Shown: positions 10,584 to 20,578 of the stretch, piece by piece
How the letters are laid out: every line of letters starts with the position of its first letter
Position numbering within the stretch: position 1 is the stretch's first letter
Made by a program: the position numbers and the translations under genes
Notes under the pieces: generated by a model
Databases searched by the model: none
The model's input: the letters and a program-made list of their open reading frames with translations, nothing else
Told to the model about the DNA's origin: nothing
NCBI GenBank assembly: GCA_018524725.1
Contig: JAEUWP010000161.1
Location: 1-34,294 of the forward strand
Source: Podaxis mareebaensis
Lineage: Eukaryota > Basidiomycota > Agaricomycetes > Agaricales > Agaricaceae
Direction: 5' to 3'
Length of the DNA: 34,294 bases

Positions 10584-12287
10584 CTAGCGCTGCTCAAATG
10601 GCCTGGGAGATGGGGTACGTGACTGACGCGAGGACATAGCTTGGGCTTGGGCTTGGGCTTGATATGGCATCACGGGTGCAGACCAGCCTTGAGGACTCAG
10701 GTACTGCTGTCCATATGCTTCGCCTGGTGTAAATGGCGTCTGGGGACTAGGAGCGGTAGGTGGTACTGGCAAGTGGGAGAACTGTGAGGGTGGAGGCTGA
10801 TTCGTAGTTTGTGGCCCTTGGAGCTGGGACTGGGTACTCGTTGTGGTCGACTGGAGATTTGCAAGCTGAGCTTGGAGTAGGTCATTCACACGTTTTTTCC
10901 ATTTTCGGTCCATCTCCTTTCCGTATTTTTGGAACGTGGTGAAGATTAGGAGGCCGTAAAAGACACCGATCCCCAGAGCCACACATAGGAAGACGCGGAA
11001 GCCGAGATCTGTCTTGTCCGTAGCAGAGAACACAGGATTGTCTGGGAGCTGGGCACGAGCTCGCCACATGAACCAAATGATGGAGATAATGAAGGTAAGA
11101 ATAGACCTGGTAAAATATATTCTTGATGTGAATTCCGAGTACTAGGGATATGTGAACATGCCAACGTACCAAGTCAGCCAAACAACCGGCATGGCCAACA
11201 TGACAGGGACATTCCAAAAAATTCCTTGGTTTTTCGATTCCTACAGGCAGAGTCGTTTCTCAAGCAATAGACAAGAAATTGGCAGATATACTTACCACGG
11301 CCCATTCAACCATCCTATACGCTTTGCGCATTCGCGAGAACCGTATGATGAACATACACCCATACAGCAGGCTCACTAATGCGGAAAGGAGTGACCATAA
11401 GGCAAGGTACCGGGTGACAGGGTCGTCTGGCGCAGCGCCTTTTATTTGAAACATCGTGAGGATGCCGCTATGAGAATCAGAATAAACCAGGAGACTATAG
11501 GACCAGGCGTGAGGCATACGCACGGCACCAATAGAGCGGAGACAATATTCAGGGTCCGCCATTCCTCCAGGAGGCTATCGACGAAGGACTCCCATCTTTC
11601 TTTGGTCCGTTGGTACGCAGGTGGTAGGATTTCACGAGGCTCGGTGTCCTTTCTGATCGTTGCGATATATTGGATTGCCTTGTCATCTGCAGCTAGAGCG
11701 CGAAGGGCCATGTCTTTCATCTCCACAAGCGACAAGTCGGCGTCGTTAAGGATTTGACCAACTCGGGTAGAATACAAGGAGGGGAGTCGCAGGAGGAGAT
11801 GTAGATAAATTTGGCGGGGTAGTAAGTCAGTTAGAATCAACCAGGGATACTCAGATGATGATACTTTGGATTGGGTTCCTCCAGACCCCAGCCCAACCTC
11901 TGCATCCGAGCCTGGTTTGTCAGAGGGAAGTGGCGGGGGTGTAGTGGGATGTTGAGATTGTGCAGGATAGAAGAACGGCCATCCGGGAACGTCAGGGTCC
12001 TTTATCTGGTCGACACTCTGGATGCGGTTAGGATCACGTCTAGCGGAACTATTCTGTTGTATCGACCATGCCCAGGGATCCAGAAAACGGTAAGGAAGGT
12101 ATGACATGTTGACGTGGTTTCCTCCGCTGATGTTAGTCGTATTCTGATTCACGTTTCCTGCGACGTTCGTGGTGTTCTGATGTAGGTCTCCTGCGACCCG
12201 TGTGGTATTCTGGGTCAGGTTTCCCCGCACATCGTTCATGGTTGCATTGTTGATCGCAAAGTTATACGCTCCTTCGAAGAAAGGCAT
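10584..12287 (-). CDS. Gene A: four-TM membrane protein, A/B/C family
   Basis: Four exons (12287-11524, 11467-11296, 11240-11170, 11106-10584) give 509 aa; introns of 56, 55 and 63 bp have GT..AG ends and phases 2, 0, 2. Residues 1-22 are MPFFEGAYNFAINNATMNDV-like, then three 11-residue repeats (23-55; QNTT core) rich in N-glycosylation-like Asn-x-Thr. A polar linker precedes a helical part (LPSLYSTRVGQILNDADL) and the EEWRTLNIVSALLVP block. About four hydrophobic segments follow: around ALLVPGILTMF, YLALWSLLSALVSLLYG, VMLAMPVVWLTW-ILTFIISIIWF and LCVALGIGVFYGLLIF. A charged helix and a Pro/Gln/Ser-rich tail of about 90 residues close the protein. No enzyme motif is seen and the function is unknown. 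The structure is supported by paralogues B and C, which share intron positions. The start is the first ATG of a long open exon. Confidence 0.75.
12123..12221 (-). repeat. Three 33 bp in-frame repeats in gene A
   Basis: Encodes NLTQNTTRVAG, DLHQNTTNVAG and NVNQNTTNISG in tandem. Each unit repeats a Gln-Asn-Thr-Thr core followed by a Val/Ile-Ala/Ser-Gly turn, a period compatible with a small beta-solenoid. Confidence 0.8.
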
Positions 12288-13150
12288 CTTGAAACGTCAA
12301 TCGTGGTTCTGTGGATGAAGTAGGTGGATATTAATGCAGCTGGGTGACTGCACTGCGCGAGGGAGGAGGAGGCAGGGGGCGGCTGCTGGGGGCGAGGATC
12401 TGGAGGATTGGCTTCGACAAGGAAACATACTCGTGTTATATAACCGGGAAGGCTTTAAAACTGCACTAAAATTATCGGCGTTTGTCAGGTTCGGCGAGGA
12501 AGTTCTGATGTTCGAAACTACGGCGCCTATTGCTTGAGACGTCAATTCCACTCCAGGTGCTGGAAGTAGCGCTTAATAGAACTGTGAGGCGTTCGGAAAC
12601 ATGTTGTAATTGGCATGAGGTGAATAAGCTCCAGCGCCGCGATGCAGATTGTCAGATTAGGCAGGTGCCATGCTGGACCCGAGTGTTCTCGTGTGTTTCT
12701 CAGCGCTTGATTCCAGCCTCATTCCGTGACCTCTAGGGCATCGGTGGATCAAGAGTGACTAGAGTCTGTACAAGGTGCTTGGCTGGTCAACCGTTTTTAT
12801 GCTTCTGAGATCACTGTAAGTACCATCGGGCCCCACCATGGAGTCAGGTATTATCTTCATGTCCCGACAAGATGCGGCATGACGCCTCCAATGAATGCAT
12901 TGGCTGCGGCAGATCGATAAACGCTCGACGCTTCGATAGAACGGCCTTCTTCCTAGAGGTAGCCTTGTAAGGTCCCATACATTTGGGTGTTTCTCCCAGT
13001 GGCGTGAGTTCGGTTGTAGCATGTTACCATAGACAATTGGAAGCAGACAAAGCTTGGTAAGGCCTCGTGGTACTCTTCTATGTCATACTCACATTCAACA
13101 TGTCCCGTAGTCTGGTCAAGCGAATAGAGCCTATTCCAAGTTGACATGCA
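12288..13150. other. Upstream region of gene A; paralogous to 15370-15660
   Basis: No gene recognised. From about 12690 to 13050 the DNA aligns with the region upstream of gene B. Examples are TTGATTCCAGCCTCATTCCG against TTGATTCCGGCCTCATTTCG, GTCTGTACAAGGTGCTT against GTCTGTACGTGGTGCTT, and GCAGATCGATAAACGCTCGA against GACAGATCGATAAACGCGCT. It is a 5' flank shared by the duplicated genes. Confidence 0.6.
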
Positions 13151-13860
13151 TCATGGATATCTATAGAGTGATTTCTCTACAGAGTGTTGAGCGTCCGTGT
13201 CTTCGAATCCGTCTCAAGTCGTGCCGCCTAATCTCAAGCGCAGCTGCATTTGTCCAGTGAGCACGCGAGGGCAGTGTCAGTGGCGAAAGTGGAGCACGAA
13301 CTTGGGTTATCTGCGTGTGGGAAGCAGGACTCCAGCTTGCCACCTGTAAGACGTATGGACGCCTGAGTAACAAGTTACAACCAAAGCTGTTGCCCCCACA
13401 TCCTGATGAGCCTTGGAGCTCACAGCAAGCTACTCTATGCCGTCTTTCCCCCCGACAACGACTTCGTCGTAGTTCCAAACTCCAGGAGTTAGACTCCCCA
13501 CAAGGTTCTTATTTTCTGATCATCTTCGATGTAGACATTTGGGGCCAGGCCCGTCCTGATCACCAAGCTCAAGAAGCCGGGCACCCTCCGTTGCATCCGG
13601 AAGCCCGAAGTGCTGATATTTAGGCAGTGAGAGGTCGCATCCACGATTTAGTTGATAAGCTGACCTATGTGCTACCCTCTAAATTGCTCGGGGGTGCTAG
13701 AACATTTGATGAACGCCTTGGGAACTGTATCACGTCAGGGGGTTGACGGCTTGTGAGCGTTCGCCTGACGTGCTATTGTTGGAAAATGGCGGTCAAGTAC
13801 CAATCAAATAACGAACGGGGAATGCGTGCCACGGACCCTGAGGACACGGTTGAGCGGTGA
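13151..13860 (+). pseudogene. Possible decayed ORF, unrecognised
   Basis: Between 13420 and 13620 three plus-strand frames each hold a protein-like stretch: LLYAVFPPDNDFVVVPNSR, then YFLIIFDVDIWGQ, then PVLITKLKKPGTLRCIRKPEV. They would form one sequence if two small frameshifts were assumed. This looks like the remains of a host gene, but no family could be named. The rest of the stretch shows nothing clear. Confidence 0.25.
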
Positions 13861-14088
13861 GATTAATTTCTCATATAATAAGATGTGTTGCTACATGTAG
13901 CGACTAGATTTTTACTATAAGTCCTTGAAACGTTCGGGAACCTTACTGAACAATTTATCTCTGATACATGGTGAGGAGTACGTTCCAAGCACAGACGGTC
14001 CATATCATGGGTCATTAGACTGGACTCTGCCCTGTGAAAAATTAGATCCGTCTCCTTCACCTTAGATACATCCAATCTTCAAAACATC
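13861..14088. other. 3' flank of gene B, paralogous to gene A flank
   Basis: Matches parts of 10110-10560 as described for that region. No gene seen. Confidence 0.5.
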
Positions 14089-15347
14089 CTAAATATGGTT
14101 GTCGAACGACGCGAGAGATGGGTTAGGTGATTGGCGTGAGGACATAGCCTCAGCGCGAGCGAAATATTGTACGGCGGGCGCAGTCCAGCCTTGAGGTGTC
14201 AGGTATTGCCCAGGAGGGCTAGGAGCGGCGGGAAATACTGATGAGTTGGAGGTCTGAGGGGGTTGAGGCAGTTTTGCACTGATTTGTGACTTTTGAGATG
14301 GAGGCTGTGGATCTCTCGCAATCTCCTGAAGAGAGGTTGATAGCCGTTTCCTGAGCAGGCTACTAGCACGCTTGGTCCATTTCTCTTCCATCTGTGCTCC
14401 ATAACGCTGAAATGTTGTGAAAATGAGGAGGCTGTACATGGCGCCAATCCCTAGGACCACACTTATGAAGATGCGGAAGCCTAGATCCGTTTTGTCCGTA
14501 GCGGAAAAGACATATGTGTCTGGGAGATGAGCACGAGCTCGCCACATGAACCACACGATGCAGCCGATGAAGGCAATGATGGACCTTACATATCGGGAAG
14601 ACATGTTCATGAATCTCCGTACATGTGTAAACGCACTAACGTACCAAGTCAGCCAAACCACCGGCATAGCCAACATGACCGGAATGTTCCACCAGAATTC
14701 GAGATCCCGCTGGTCCGCCTGCACACATAAGACAGTCAGCTTCGAAACCTTGGTTTAGAAGTCGGCAGATAAACTTACTATAGCCCACTCAACCATGTTA
14801 TACACTTGGCGTGCCCGCGAGAATTGTACGATGAATATACAGCCATACAACAAACTCACCAACGCGGAAAGGAGTGACCAGAAGGCAAGATACCTTGTGA
14901 CGGGGTCATCCTGTGCCGCGCCTGCGACTTGAAACAATGTAAGAATACCTCTAGCACAATAACGAAATAAGTTGGGAGACTGCAAATGGACCCAGAGAGT
15001 ACTTACGGCACTAGCAATGCAGAGACAGTATTCAGAGTCCGCCATTCAACCAAGAGGTTATCGATGAAAACCTCCCATCTCTCCCTGACTTGTTTATACA
15101 CAGGTGGAAGAATCTCGAAAGACTCGACGCCATGCCCAAGGCTCATGGTATACTGGACCAGCTTGTCATCCGCAGCCAGAGCTCCGTCAAAGACGCTCTG
15201 ATGCTCGAAGCAATGGCGCTTATTACACGAGATACCAGCTCCCTGGATGTTGGGCTCGATGGAGCAGTGGCGTAGTTCGGTACTATGTACATGCTGCAGC
15301 CGAGAGATGAATGAGTTCTGGCGCCGAGGTATATACCGCTGAATCAA
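14089..15347 (-). pseudogene. Gene B: 5'-deleted paralogue of gene A
   Basis: Exons 2-4 (14950-14779, 14718-14645, 14584-14089) match gene A closely in length (172, 74 and 496 nt), phase and protein: GILTLFQVAGAAQDDPVTR, SLLYGCIFIVQFSR, NIPVMLAMPVVWLTW, SATDKTDLGFRIF. It has the same membrane segments and a Pro/Ser/Gln-rich tail. The first exon ends at 15007 (phase 2) and is gene A-like only from GALAADDKLVQY on (about 15184). Upstream of that point no LPSLY helix and no N-terminal repeat is found, and no convincing ATG. The paralogous 5' flank begins only about 190 bp away instead of about 1000 bp as in A. This implies a deletion of roughly 800 bp that removed the start. The downstream exons remain open, so a shorter product from another start cannot be excluded. 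Confidence 0.65.
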
Positions 15348-16173
15348 GCCGGGACTCGGCTGAGCGGTGGTTTCTTGATTCCGGCCTCATTTCGTGGCCT
15401 CAAGAAGCGCCAGCATATATCAGCGTCTGTACGTGGTGCTTCGTTGACTATCCGTGTCGCTTGCGAGATTACCATAAATGTATTGGTTCTGGAGGTTCGA
15501 TGGCTGACATGCGACCTAAAGCCTCAGATGACAGATCGATAAACGCGCTCGAGGTCCCGAACAAACAACTTTCTTATCCTGGTACTAAGGTCCTATACAG
15601 TTCGAGTGTTTCCTCCGAGTGGCGTGTAAGCTCAATTATAGTATCTTATCAAGGGAACTGGAACTAAATCACGGGTGATTGTGCGGTCGGCTTCTGCGGC
15701 CGGCTTCTGCTTGCAAACTTTCTGAAGACGTGGCATGTAGACTTACTCATTGCTGCGACAACGTGTATCAACCAAGGAAGGCAAAGGTACAGCATTGGCA
15801 TGATAGTGTTGGCTGGGGTCCAGAATGGAACCAGGTTCCAATACGAGTGCAAAGCGTGGATATTTAAATCTGGCCTGAGGTCAAATGAATCCAGTCGAGT
15901 CATTTCACGCTCATGGAAGTGTTCCTTTCTTCTAGTGGCAAAATTGGGGTCTCAGCTGTATATCACACTAGGACAAACACAGAACCGATCGGATAACGGT
16001 TGACTCTTAAGAGTCTTGGAGTGAAATGTCTTACTATCGCTCGAGCTTGCGGGACGGATATAACCCACGGTTACTGGATAAATTCCAGTTTTTGAGATGA
16101 CTGATCCCTGCATCTTTATACGAGACCACGAGAATTAAAAGCAAGATAACATAAGGTCGAATTAAACAGATAC
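15348..16173. other. Intergenic: paralogous 5' flank, then no feature
   Basis: 15370-15660 aligns with the flank upstream of gene A. From 15660 to 16173 there is no recognisable gene. A small direct repeat, GTCGGCTTCTGCGGCCGGCTTCTGC, lies near 15685-15710. Confidence 0.5.
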
Positions 16174-17895
16174 TTAAGTCTGCGCAGACCTGGTGAATCC
16201 CTCCACAACACCGATCTCGTCCAACTTGGCGCGTTTCGCCTCTTCACCATCGGCACTCGACTGTGTGAGCTCAGTCTCGGCGTGCACACGTTTAGCTGGG
16301 GCTGTCGATTTTTCTGAACGGAGAACGAAAGTTAGCCGATAAACGGAAAGGTACCAAAGGGTAGACGTACTAGGCTCAGGTTCAGGTTTTGATGCGGGTA
16401 GAGGACGGAAGTACGGTTGTGCGAGCCAGTGCGGCATGACCTGAATGCCTGTTGCTGGGTCAATTTTTATAAGGTCTTTGAGAGGTTTCCCAGCAGCGGC
16501 CTTTTCATCTCGCTGTGCGCGGATGTGAGTGATCCGTCAGTATCTGAGGAAGAAGGAACCTGTAAAAGACATACCTCCATCCTCTCCTTCAACTCCTTGC
16601 ACACCTTCATGTACTCCTCGTACCCTTCCCTCGGTGCTTTCGGATTAACTTTCACCCTACCCAACCGCTCTCTCAGGTCCTTCTCCCTCGTCAACCCGGG
16701 GCGCATGATCTTGAAGAGGTGGCCTTTGACAGCACTTACTGCTGTCGGCGTTTTTTGTGATAGCACAATGTCGAAGTACTCGATTGCGAGGTCGCAGTGA
16801 CGTGGCTGGCGTAGAAGAATCTGTTCGTCGGATAGATAACCCGGATCGGATGGCGATAGCGACAGTGAGGTAGAAGGAGAGGAAGGAGAGGATAATGTGA
16901 GGCCATTAAAGAGGGCGGGGTTGTACAGTTGACCTTCAGCACTCATAATCCCGTCTGCGCCCGTCGCCTCTAGACAATGAAAGATATCAGACTGATAGAG
17001 TATGTTGCCATTGGCGAAGACAGGGACGGAGACAGCCTCTTTAACTGCACGGATCTTGGACCAGTCTGCGAGACCGGTATTAACGCCTCGTTATTCACGT
17101 ATCCGACCGTGGCAGGTGAGGACTTGAGCGCCTGCACTTTCGAGCATTTTGGCGTATGCTACGGTCTTTTCGACAGTAGGAAATACACGGAACTTGGCGG
17201 TGACCGGTATTGAGAGGTTGTTATGCAGAATGTTGACTACAGAAGAATGTTCAAGGGCTTATCGCTTTAGATTGAGGAAGGGAGAACGACTACGCACTAA
17301 GCTTGTATATGAGGTCCCAGTCATCCTGAAGGAACGCACCATATTTCCCCTTCCTAGCAATATCCTGTGGGCAGCCGAGGTTGATATCGACAGCATCACA
17401 GTATGGCTCGACTATTTTGGCCGCGGCGAGCAGCTGGTCAGGATCGTTGGCACAAAACTGGACGATGAGTGGCCGATCAATGGTTGGGTCCCCCTCTTCG
17501 CCGCAGGTAATATTGAAGTTATTGTCGCGGTATGTTTTGTGGGCTTGTGTGGTGAACATCTGGGTGCGGGATCAGTTTGAGGTGCATGACGCGATGGTGA
17601 TCGTAGTCGGACTGACTTTGGCATTGATCATGGGGGAGTATATGACCTGTATTTTGCGTTACGATATGTTTTATTTGCAAAGTTACAGATGGCGTACCTG
17701 AGCTCCATACCTACGCGACAACTTTCTCCAAGCCTACACAGATGAGCTATCAGCAAGAGTCAGGTGGGGCAGTCGATGATGACGCACCAGCTCACTCTGG
17801 TCCACCATAGGTGCTACGATGTACTTTGGACTTCTCAGTACATTTTTGTAAAAGTCGTAGCCCCCCAGCTTTTTTGTGGGAGAGATGGTGGCCAT
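16174..17895 (-). pseudogene. DUS1: tRNA dihydrouridine synthase DUS1, nonsense at codon 194
   Basis: DUS1 enzymes use FMN to reduce uridines in the tRNA D-loop. Seven exons: 17895-17788, 17733-17698, 17646-17617 (a 30 nt micro-exon), 17559-17298, 17236-16575, 16512-16371 and 16313-16174, all with GT..AG introns, nominally 459 codons. Motifs are [48 protein letters not shown], the active-site [19 protein letters not shown] and CHGRIRE, then a GVNTGLADWSKIRAV stretch and FANGNI. The C-terminal PHWLAQPYFRP region matches eukaryotic DUS1. In exon 5 the CHGRIRE motif is followed at once by TAA (17093-17091), although the frame and homology continue on both sides. CAA to TAA is the simplest cause. 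Product truncated at 193 aa would lack the C-terminal helical domain. It could be a pseudogene, a strain-specific allele or a sequencing error. Upstream it is divergent from the NOPCHAP1-like gene. Confidence 0.85.
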
Positions 17896-17975
17896 CACAC
17901 GAGAGAGGAAGCGGAGAATGGTGAAAACAAAGCAGGGTGTGGCTGTGCTACGATCACTCTGACTTGTTTACTGCG
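17896..17975. promoter_or_regulatory. 80 bp bidirectional intergenic region
   Basis: DUS1 starts at 17895 on the minus strand and the NOPCHAP1-like gene at 17976 on the plus strand. All 5' leader and core promoter elements for both must lie in or near these 80 bp, or inside the genes. No clear TATA box is seen. Confidence 0.55.
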
Positions 17976-18680
17976 ATGGCCAACAAAGACAACGCCGTTC
18001 TCGACGTCGAGGATGACGTCCAGAGGCAAAACCGCATCCGTAGGTCAGCTTTCTCTGTAACATACAACTACTGACACTGCTTTAGAGTCTCTGCTCGAAA
18101 AACTCAACAGTGACACAAAGTCCCAGGCACCAACCACTTTGCCCAAGTTTGACCTGGGAGACAGGTCCACATTCGCCGTCAATCCTCCCACCGAGCGTCT
18201 GTGCCATCTATTTTAGCCCTACGCAACTGTTGCTAACCACACGCTCAGTTCTTACTCGCGTTCAGGCCTTCCTTCCCCAGATCCAGGCTTCCAACGAAGC
18301 CCTCGCCCAGCGCATGCAGGAGGACCCAGACAGCATCAACATCGAGCACATTAGCGACCATGTCGATCGGTATATTCAAATGGTGAGGCCCCTTTATCCG
18401 TCTCCTGCGAATACTCTCATCCTCCACCCAGAACCTGGGCCTTGGCCTCTTCGAGGATCGTAGCAAAAAGCCTCAGCAAGACCAAGACACAGAGATGTCG
18501 TCCACCTCCTCGTCCTCCTCAGAGGACCCCAGCCATAACGACTCTGATGTAGACTCAGACGCGTCCTCCGAGATCATCACCTCCTTTGTCCCGGTACGAC
18601 CCATCAAACCTCTTCCCCGTCGTTCACTTAACAGGGCACGTCCTCAAATCACCGTCGTGGAGGAAAAGTCGCAAGATTGA
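17976..18680 (+). CDS. NOPCHAP1/DUF4598-like small acidic protein
   Basis: Four exons (17976-18039, 18086-18196, 18249-18382, 18432-18680) give 185 aa. Introns are 46, 52 and 49 bp with GT..AG ends and a TGCTAAC-like branch site in the second. The N-terminus is charged (MANKDNAVLDVEDDVQRQNR). The conserved-looking core is LLTRVQAFLPQIQASNEALA, then NIEHISDHVDRYIQM and NLGLGLFEDRSKK. The tail is Ser/Asp-rich and ends in a basic segment. The FLPQ...ASNEAL and YIQMNLGLGLFE pattern recalls NOPCHAP1 (DUF4598), which helps assemble box C/D snoRNP core proteins with R2TP. This is from memory of the family, so the name is tentative. Exon 2 ends at GTCTGT; an alternative donor just upstream would not keep frame. 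Stop is TGA. Confidence 0.6.
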
Positions 18681-20578
18681 TCACATCCTTCTCACATATC
18701 CAAGCCTAATAACTCCATCACGTACGTTACACAGCTTGTAATGCGACCTCCCATCCCACCTGCTTCACACATTGAGTACCGTTTTCTTCACACTTAGTCT
18801 ACTTTTAACCCTTGTTTTGTCCGGCATCTCGTCGATAGCAATGCAAGGTTGATTATTGCCTCTTGCTTCCCATGTAAACCTCCATTTCAGACCCTGATCC
18901 CAGAGTAGGACCTGCCGCGTGAATCACGGCATATGGATCCCCCTTTTGCTGACATTATCCCGAGTGCGGATTTGCTTAGCTCTCAAACCATCAACTCTAC
19001 GCTGTCAATTTGACCATTAATTAGCTTCTTCTTCTCTCACACGTGTATCTTGCTCTCACGAGCTTTGTGCCTCATCTTCTTTTTTCCCCAGGTCATTACC
19101 GGCATCAGGCGCCCACTACCTGGTCTCTGTGAGTCAACTGCTTACAACCGACACAACGTGGGATGCTTACTGACCTGCTGAGGTCATCCAGATGGCTGGT
19201 CAGAGCCGCAGTGGACCAATGAGTGATCTGGAATGACTGGACGTACCCATGTGCAAGTTGCAGAGTGCCTTAGCGCGGCGGAACCGCTGCTGGGCGTATG
19301 CGCCAAGCAATTTGTGCCTCATAATTGATATAATTAAGCGTTTTCGGTGACCTAACAACCTTTCCGCTCTCCAACTCCACTAATGAACTACCTTCCGTCG
19401 AGCACCACTCTCTCCACGAAGACCTCGATACCGGCGTCGAGCATTCACAAAACATATCCGTCAGGGATAAGCTGCTCCACCCAGAAAATTCTATTTCTCT
19501 CGCGCCAATTTTAGGCTGCATGCGAATCCGAACAAGCTCATGCAAGTACCTCGGACCTCCACCACTGGCAACCACTTTTCCACCATCATGACACCCCGTC
19601 GCTCTTACTAGACTCTCACTGCACCCCGTCCCGCCTCTTTGGAAAAACCCCTTTGCGCTCTTACTTACTCACCATCGCCATCAAGAAACACAGAAGTCTC
19701 ACATCTTCCTGTCAATGACTATTATACTCTCAACATACCTTAACTCTGGTTTTCCCACCAGATATGCGGCATCGTACCAATGAATACCGGTGGCTTTTGT
19801 CACCGTTTCTTGCTCATCCCTTCCCAAGTTACTTTGCGACACTTTTCTGTCGCATTACCAGTTACCTTTCTGCCGGAACTCTGATTCTTTCGCATTTCCG
19901 CCTCTCTGCCTCCGCGCAATGTTTCACGTCTTGCTACGCCTGGTGACTTCTTTTCACGGTCGTAGTTCGAATTTGCCGATGTATGGATATCGCTCTGTGG
20001 AATGCTAGCCAGGGTGTAGCTAGTCATGCACCCCCTTTTTGCCCACCGGTGCCGCATGCTCTGCGTATGCGTATCCAGTGCTATTCTTCTTTTCCTTGCT
20101 CGCGCTCAGAGCGGACAAAGTGCATCAAGATTCAATATGAGCATGTCGAGACCCAAAGGAAAGGAAACCAATGCTGAATTACCGATATCTATAATCACTG
20201 TCACCGCACGCGTGCCCGTGTACTCAACATCACTTTCCGTAGGAGAAGAACTTCTTTTGAGGAAGAACTTCCTCACCGAGTCTTTGATAATCCTCTCGCC
20301 GTCCTGAATACACCCGAAAATGGTACGCGGTGGGGTTCAAATGCCTCTATTATAGGGATCTTGTGGCCAAAAATGTCTCACTGTTTTGTTCAGCAAATAC
20401 ACAGCACATATCATAGACGGACCTAGGCCAGGGAATCAGCAGACTGTGAATGGTGGGATTATTCAAGGACACGAAATGGGAGAACCGAGCAGGTATATAA
20501 GGTGGTTAGAGGTAGAGGTGCCTCCCTCGCCTCGGTTTACTCTAACGATCGAGACTCAACATTCGCAGCAGCGGCAGC
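18681..20578. other. 1.9 kb intergenic region, laccase-like promoter at the end
   Basis: Several short open frames (about 19270-19575 minus, 19790-20300 plus) have no start context, intron pattern or recognisable motif and look like chance. The last 100 bp contain a TATA box. Otherwise no feature was seen. Confidence 0.5.
20494..20500 (+). promoter_or_regulatory. TATA box of the laccase-like gene
   Basis: TATATAA in the context GCAGGTATATAAGGTGG, 79 bp before the ATG, a usual fungal spacing. It suggests the gene still has a working core promoter. Confidence 0.7.

Noticed and set aside
11446..12104. Plus-strand ORFs opposite gene A
   Set aside because: They are shadows of the minus-strand exons supported by paralogues.
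15664..15903. Minus-strand 79-codon ORF as a gene
   Set aside because: No family resemblance and no conserved counterpart upstream of gene A.
17040..17140. An intron removing the DUS1 stop
   Set aside because: Conserved DUS sequence runs without a gap on both sides of the TAA, so no splice would keep the motif.
19270..20310. Short ORFs between the NOPCHAP1-like and laccase-like genes as genes
   Set aside because: No motif, splice pattern or start context, and overlapping frames on both strands.
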